From Novosphingobium mathurense (lineage in GTDB: Bacteria; Pseudomonadota; Alphaproteobacteria; Sphingomonadales; Sphingomonadaceae): a stretch of 64,000 bases of DNA. Both the position numbers and the translations under genes were made by a program. The notes beneath the pieces were generated by a model. That model was not told the origin of the DNA. It was given only the letters and a program-made list of their open reading frames with translations, and searched no databases. Below, in pieces: positions 61,966 to 64,000 of this stretch; position 1 is the first letter of the stretch; each line of letters starts with the position of its first letter. The stretch lies in contig NZ_FVZE01000001.1 in assembly GCF_900168325.1 (NCBI RefSeq), forward strand, positions 558,001 through 622,000. The letters run 5' to 3'.

Positions 61966-62001
61966 AAGCGCTCTGGCCGCGTTGGCTCAGGGCGCTTTTG
62001 A
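61966..62001 (+). terminator. Rho-independent terminator 240 bp beyond the EAL gene
   Basis: AAGCGCTCTG (61966-61975) pairs with CAGGGCGCTT (61988-61997), with one wobble, followed by TT and a T-rich run (GATATTTT). The distance from the EAL stop implies a long 3' untranslated region or a separate short transcript. Confidence 0.72.
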
Positions 62002-62125
62002 TATTTTGGCGATAGTAAGGTGCGGGGCGCCTGTTGTTCGCGAGACCTGGTTAACGGGCTGTGGTTCGCGACTCGCCTGAGTCCCGATTCGGGACTCGTT
62101 AACGATCCAAGAGGCTCGAAGGGGT

Positions 62126-62143
62126 GAATTCGTTAACGAATTC
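62126..62143. repeat. perfect 18 bp palindrome GAATTCGTTAACGAATTC
   Basis: Every base of this sequence equals its reverse complement. It ends inside the zapE stop codon and is one of three GTTAACG copies within 90 bp. It could be a protein-binding site or a terminator stem; the purpose is unknown. Confidence 0.6.
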
Positions 62144-63257
62144 AGCTCTCGCCATGGCCGAGCGCAAGATAATCTGCGCTCTGCATTTCATTGAGGCGGC
62201 TTACCGTGCGCTCGAATTCGAACCGGCCGGTGCCGGCCTCGTAAAGCTCCTCGGGGGAGGCGTCGGCCGCCACGATCAGCTTTACCTTGTTCTCATAGAG
62301 CGCATCGATCAGGGTCACGAAGCGGGCCGCTTCGTTACGACGGTCGGGGCCCATCTTCGGAATGCCGACGAGGATGACCGTATGATAGGCGCGGGCAATG
62401 GCAAGATAGTCCGATGCACCGCGCGCTTCGTTGCACAGCCGCTTGAAACTGAACACGCCGACGCCCTTGAGGCTCTTTGGCACGAACAGGGTGCGACCGC
62501 CGCCGACATCGATCTCGGCGGATGGTACGTGTTCAGCATCCTCGGGCGGATAGTCGGTGAGGCGATAGAAGGCTTCGCGCGCTTGCTGGGTTGCCGGTTC
62601 GCCCAGAGGCATGTGCCAGGTCGGCATGCCGCCGAGGCGTGCAAGCCTATAGTCGGTTGGACCGTTCAGCGTCATCACGTCCAGTTCCTGCTCGATCAGA
62701 CCGATGAAGGGCAGGAAATGTTCGCGATTGAGGCCGTCCTTGTAGAGCTGCGATGGCGCCCGGTTCGAGGTGGTGACGATCGTCACGCCCTCGTTCACGA
62801 TCAGGTGCGTGAACAGGCGGCTCATGATCATGGCGTCTGCGGAATTGTTGACCACCATCTCGTCGAAGGCGAGACACTGGACGTTGCGCGCGATCTGGGC
62901 TGCGACCGGCGGGATTGGATCCCCGGTTTCCTTCTTGCGTTCGTCGCGCAGCAGCGCGTGTACGTCCAGCATGAAGGCATGGAAGTGGACGCGCTTCTTT
63001 TCGGTGATGTCGAGCGTCTGGTGGAAAAGGTCCATCAGCATCGACTTGCCGCGGCCGACGCCACCCCACATGTAGACGCCGCGCGGGGGCTGGGCCTTCT
63101 TCCCGAGCAGGCGTCCGAGCAGCCCGGTGGACGAGCGCGCCTTGTACATCTCGCGCTGGAGACGATCCAGGCGTTCGGCTGCCGCTGCCTGCTCCGGATC
63201 GACGCGGAGTTCGCCCGTGGCGACGAGCGCCTCGTAACGGTTGAGCATGCCGGTCAT
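62142..63257 (-). CDS. zapE: cell division protein ZapE / AFG1-like ATPase
   Basis: A 371-residue AAA-type ATPase of the AFG1/LACE1/ZapE family. Walker A is GGVGRGKSMLMD and Walker B is QCLAFDEM, a small change from the usual CFDEF. FTHLIVNEGVTIVTTSNRAPSQLYKDGLNREHFLPFI is a family landmark. In E. coli ZapE acts on the FtsZ ring; mitochondrial relatives act in protein quality control. The start at 63257 overlaps the stop of the upstream thioesterase gene by 4 bp, and succinate dehydrogenase genes lie upstream. Confidence 0.92.
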   Translation of the reverse strand: MTGMLNRYEALVATGELRVDPEQAAAAERLDRLQREMYKARSSTGLLGRLLGKKAQPPRGVYMWGGVGRGKSMLMDLFHQTLDITEKKRVHFHAFMLDVHALLRDERKKETGDPIPPVAAQIARNVQCLAFDEMVVNNSADAMIMSRLFTHLIVNEGVTIVTTSNRAPSQLYKDGLNREHFLPFIGLIEQELDVMTLNGPTDYRLARLGGMPTWHMPLGEPATQQAREAFYRLTDYPPEDAEHVPSAEIDVGGGRTLFVPKSLKGVGVFSFKRLCNEARGASDYLAIARAYHTVILVGIPKMGPDRRNEAARFVTLIDALYENKVKLIVAADASPEELYEAGTGRFEFERTVSRLNEMQSADYLALGHGES

Positions 63258-63712
63258 CGCGCTGACGGTTTCCGCAAGGTGCCCATGTAGGAAGCGATCA
63301 GTTCGCCCCCTTGTTCAAGATTTCCGCGAAGGAAGAACAGGCGACCGGTTTCCTTCATGATCTCGCAGACGGCATCGAGCGGCTCGCCGATGCGCCCGCT
63401 TCCAATGAACTGTGTCGACAGGTCGAGGGTCACGGAAGAGGCAGAATTGCCGCCGATCACCTGGTTAACGGTCGCGAACAGGGAGATGTCGATCAGGCCA
63501 AGAATCACGGCGCCGTGAATGTTGCCGTGTAGGTTTCCGTGCATCGTCCTGGTGCTGAGCAGCCGCAGACGGGCCGCCCGGTCGGCTTCCTGTCGCACGA
63601 GCATCTTGCCCATAACGACAGGGTTGAAGCGTTCCTGGTCGGTCATGTCCCACGTATGCCAACCCGGATGTTCCGGATCGGGGGCGTGGATGAATGCGCT
63701 GGTAGGTTCCAC
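63254..63712 (-). CDS. PaaI-type hotdog-fold thioesterase
   Basis: A 152-residue single-hotdog protein. NLHGNIHGAVILGLIDISLFATVNQVIGG carries the HGA(V) motif and the acidic residue that act in thioester hydrolysis; SSVTLDLSTQFIGSGRIGEPLDAVCEIMKETGRLFFLRGNL is the second half of the fold. It probably cleaves an acyl- or aryl-CoA, identity unknown. It lies 20 bp after sdhB and overlaps zapE, so the three minus-strand genes probably form one transcript. Confidence 0.82.
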   Translation of the reverse strand: MEPTSAFIHAPDPEHPGWHTWDMTDQERFNPVVMGKMLVRQEADRAARLRLLSTRTMHGNLHGNIHGAVILGLIDISLFATVNQVIGGNSASSVTLDLSTQFIGSGRIGEPLDAVCEIMKETGRLFFLRGNLEQGGELIASYMGTLRKPSAR

Positions 63713-63732
63713 CTCGGCTCAGACCGCGAGGA

Positions 63733-64000
63733 TCAGACCTGGCGCTCCGCCTGCATCTTCTTGATTTCGGCGATGGCGCGCGCCGGCGAGAGGCCCTTGG
63801 GGCACACGTTGGCGCAGTTCATGATCGTGTGGCAGCGGTAGAGACGGAAGGGATCTTCCAGCTCATCCAGGCGCTCGCCGGTCATCTCGTCGCGGCTGTC
63901 GGCCAGCCAGCGATAGGCCTGAAGCAGGATCGCCGGGCCGAGGAACTTGTCGGAATTCCACCAGTAGCTCGGGCACGAGGTCGAGCAGCAAGCGCACAGG
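63733..64000 (-). CDS. sdhB: succinate dehydrogenase iron-sulfur subunit, 3' part
   Basis: The last 88 residues of SdhB; the 5' part lies beyond the window. Cluster ligands are visible as [15 protein letters not shown] and [21 protein letters not shown], the [4Fe-4S] and [3Fe-4S] sites that carry electrons from succinate to ubiquinone. The end KKMQAERQV is typical of alphaproteobacterial SdhB. Confidence 0.95.
   Translation of the reverse strand, partial: LCACCSTSCPSYWWNSDKFLGPAILLQAYRWLADSRDEMTGERLDELEDPFRLYRCHTIMNCANVCPKGLSPARAIAEIKKMQAERQV

Larger units (their letters stand above)
61723..62141. other. 419 bp stretch without a recognised gene
   Basis: This AT-richer stretch between the convergent EAL and zapE genes holds an imperfect hairpin just after the EAL stop (61718-61745), a GCCGC/GCGGC hairpin (about 61767-61782), an 11-codon ORF at 61803, a strong terminator (61966-62001), three GTTAACG motifs (around 62050, 62098 and 62131), a GAGTCCC/GGGACTC hairpin (about 62079-62097) and an 18 bp palindrome at its right edge. 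Confidence 0.6.

Noticed and set aside
62045..62143. Phage attachment site or integrated element at the GTTAACG cluster
   Set aside because: No integrase, tRNA gene or direct flanking repeat is present on either side.

Overview
The window is chromosomal DNA of high GC content from an alphaproteobacterium, most likely a sphingomonad (Novosphingobium/Sphingobium/Sphingomonas group). Supporting signs are the strong G/C bias at third codon positions, an L9 protein with a long acidic tail, the rpsF-rpsR-rplI block, an intracellular PHA depolymerase, a soluble NAD-dependent formate dehydrogenase and a full exosortase A (XrtA) exopolysaccharide locus. The genus is inferred. I see no rRNA, tRNA, CRISPR array, insertion sequence or prophage.

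Left part (1-24700): mainly housekeeping and small-enzyme genes. These are a truncated DUF4336 gene, a carboxymuconolactone decarboxylase-like protein, a GFA protein, an alpha/beta hydrolase, an M2 peptidase, AMP nucleosidase (minus), the ribosomal operon rpsF-rpsR-rplI (minus), phaZ, a glutathione transferase, a lone flagellin, a DUF808 membrane protein, a divergent Mur ligase/LD-carboxypeptidase pair that fits peptidoglycan recycling, a VOC protein, fabD and fabG with a REP-like palindromic element between them, dnaN, a frameshifted small membrane-protein gene, a ferredoxin-NADP reductase, a GGDEF-EAL-PilZ protein and lepA.

Middle part (24800-40400): a LysR regulator lies upstream of the formate dehydrogenase genes fdsG-fdsB-fdsA-fdsD, and matching dyads precede both the regulator and fdsG. 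The molybdate importer modABC follows in convergent orientation. A Mo-box (ModE-type operator) overlaps a predicted modA promoter, so molybdenum supply and the molybdenum enzyme sit side by side. Next come a small membrane protein, a tripartite efflux operon (EmrA-type adaptor, EmrB-type transporter, NodT-type outer membrane factor) behind a promoter whose spacer is a perfect dyad, an alpha/beta hydrolase and trxB.

Right part (40500-59200): a large XrtA/PEP-CTERM-type exopolysaccharide locus. A minus-strand arm (GNAT-like protein, acyl carrier protein, hydrolase 2, hydrolase 1) diverges across only 38 bp from a plus-strand arm (acyl-CoA ligase, PLP decarboxylase). A tightly packed ten-gene run follows: export lipoprotein, chain-length protein, tyrosine autokinase, outer membrane protein, ATPase, deacetylase, FemAB protein, glycosyltransferase, exosortase A fused to an EpsI-like domain, and amidotransferase. 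No PEP-CTERM substrate is visible in the window. A CHASE2-EAL protein of lower GC content follows the locus. After it comes a 419 bp non-coding stretch with an 11-codon ORF, hairpins, a convincing terminator and an 18 bp palindrome. The window closes with zapE, a thioesterase and the 3' end of sdhB, all on the minus strand.
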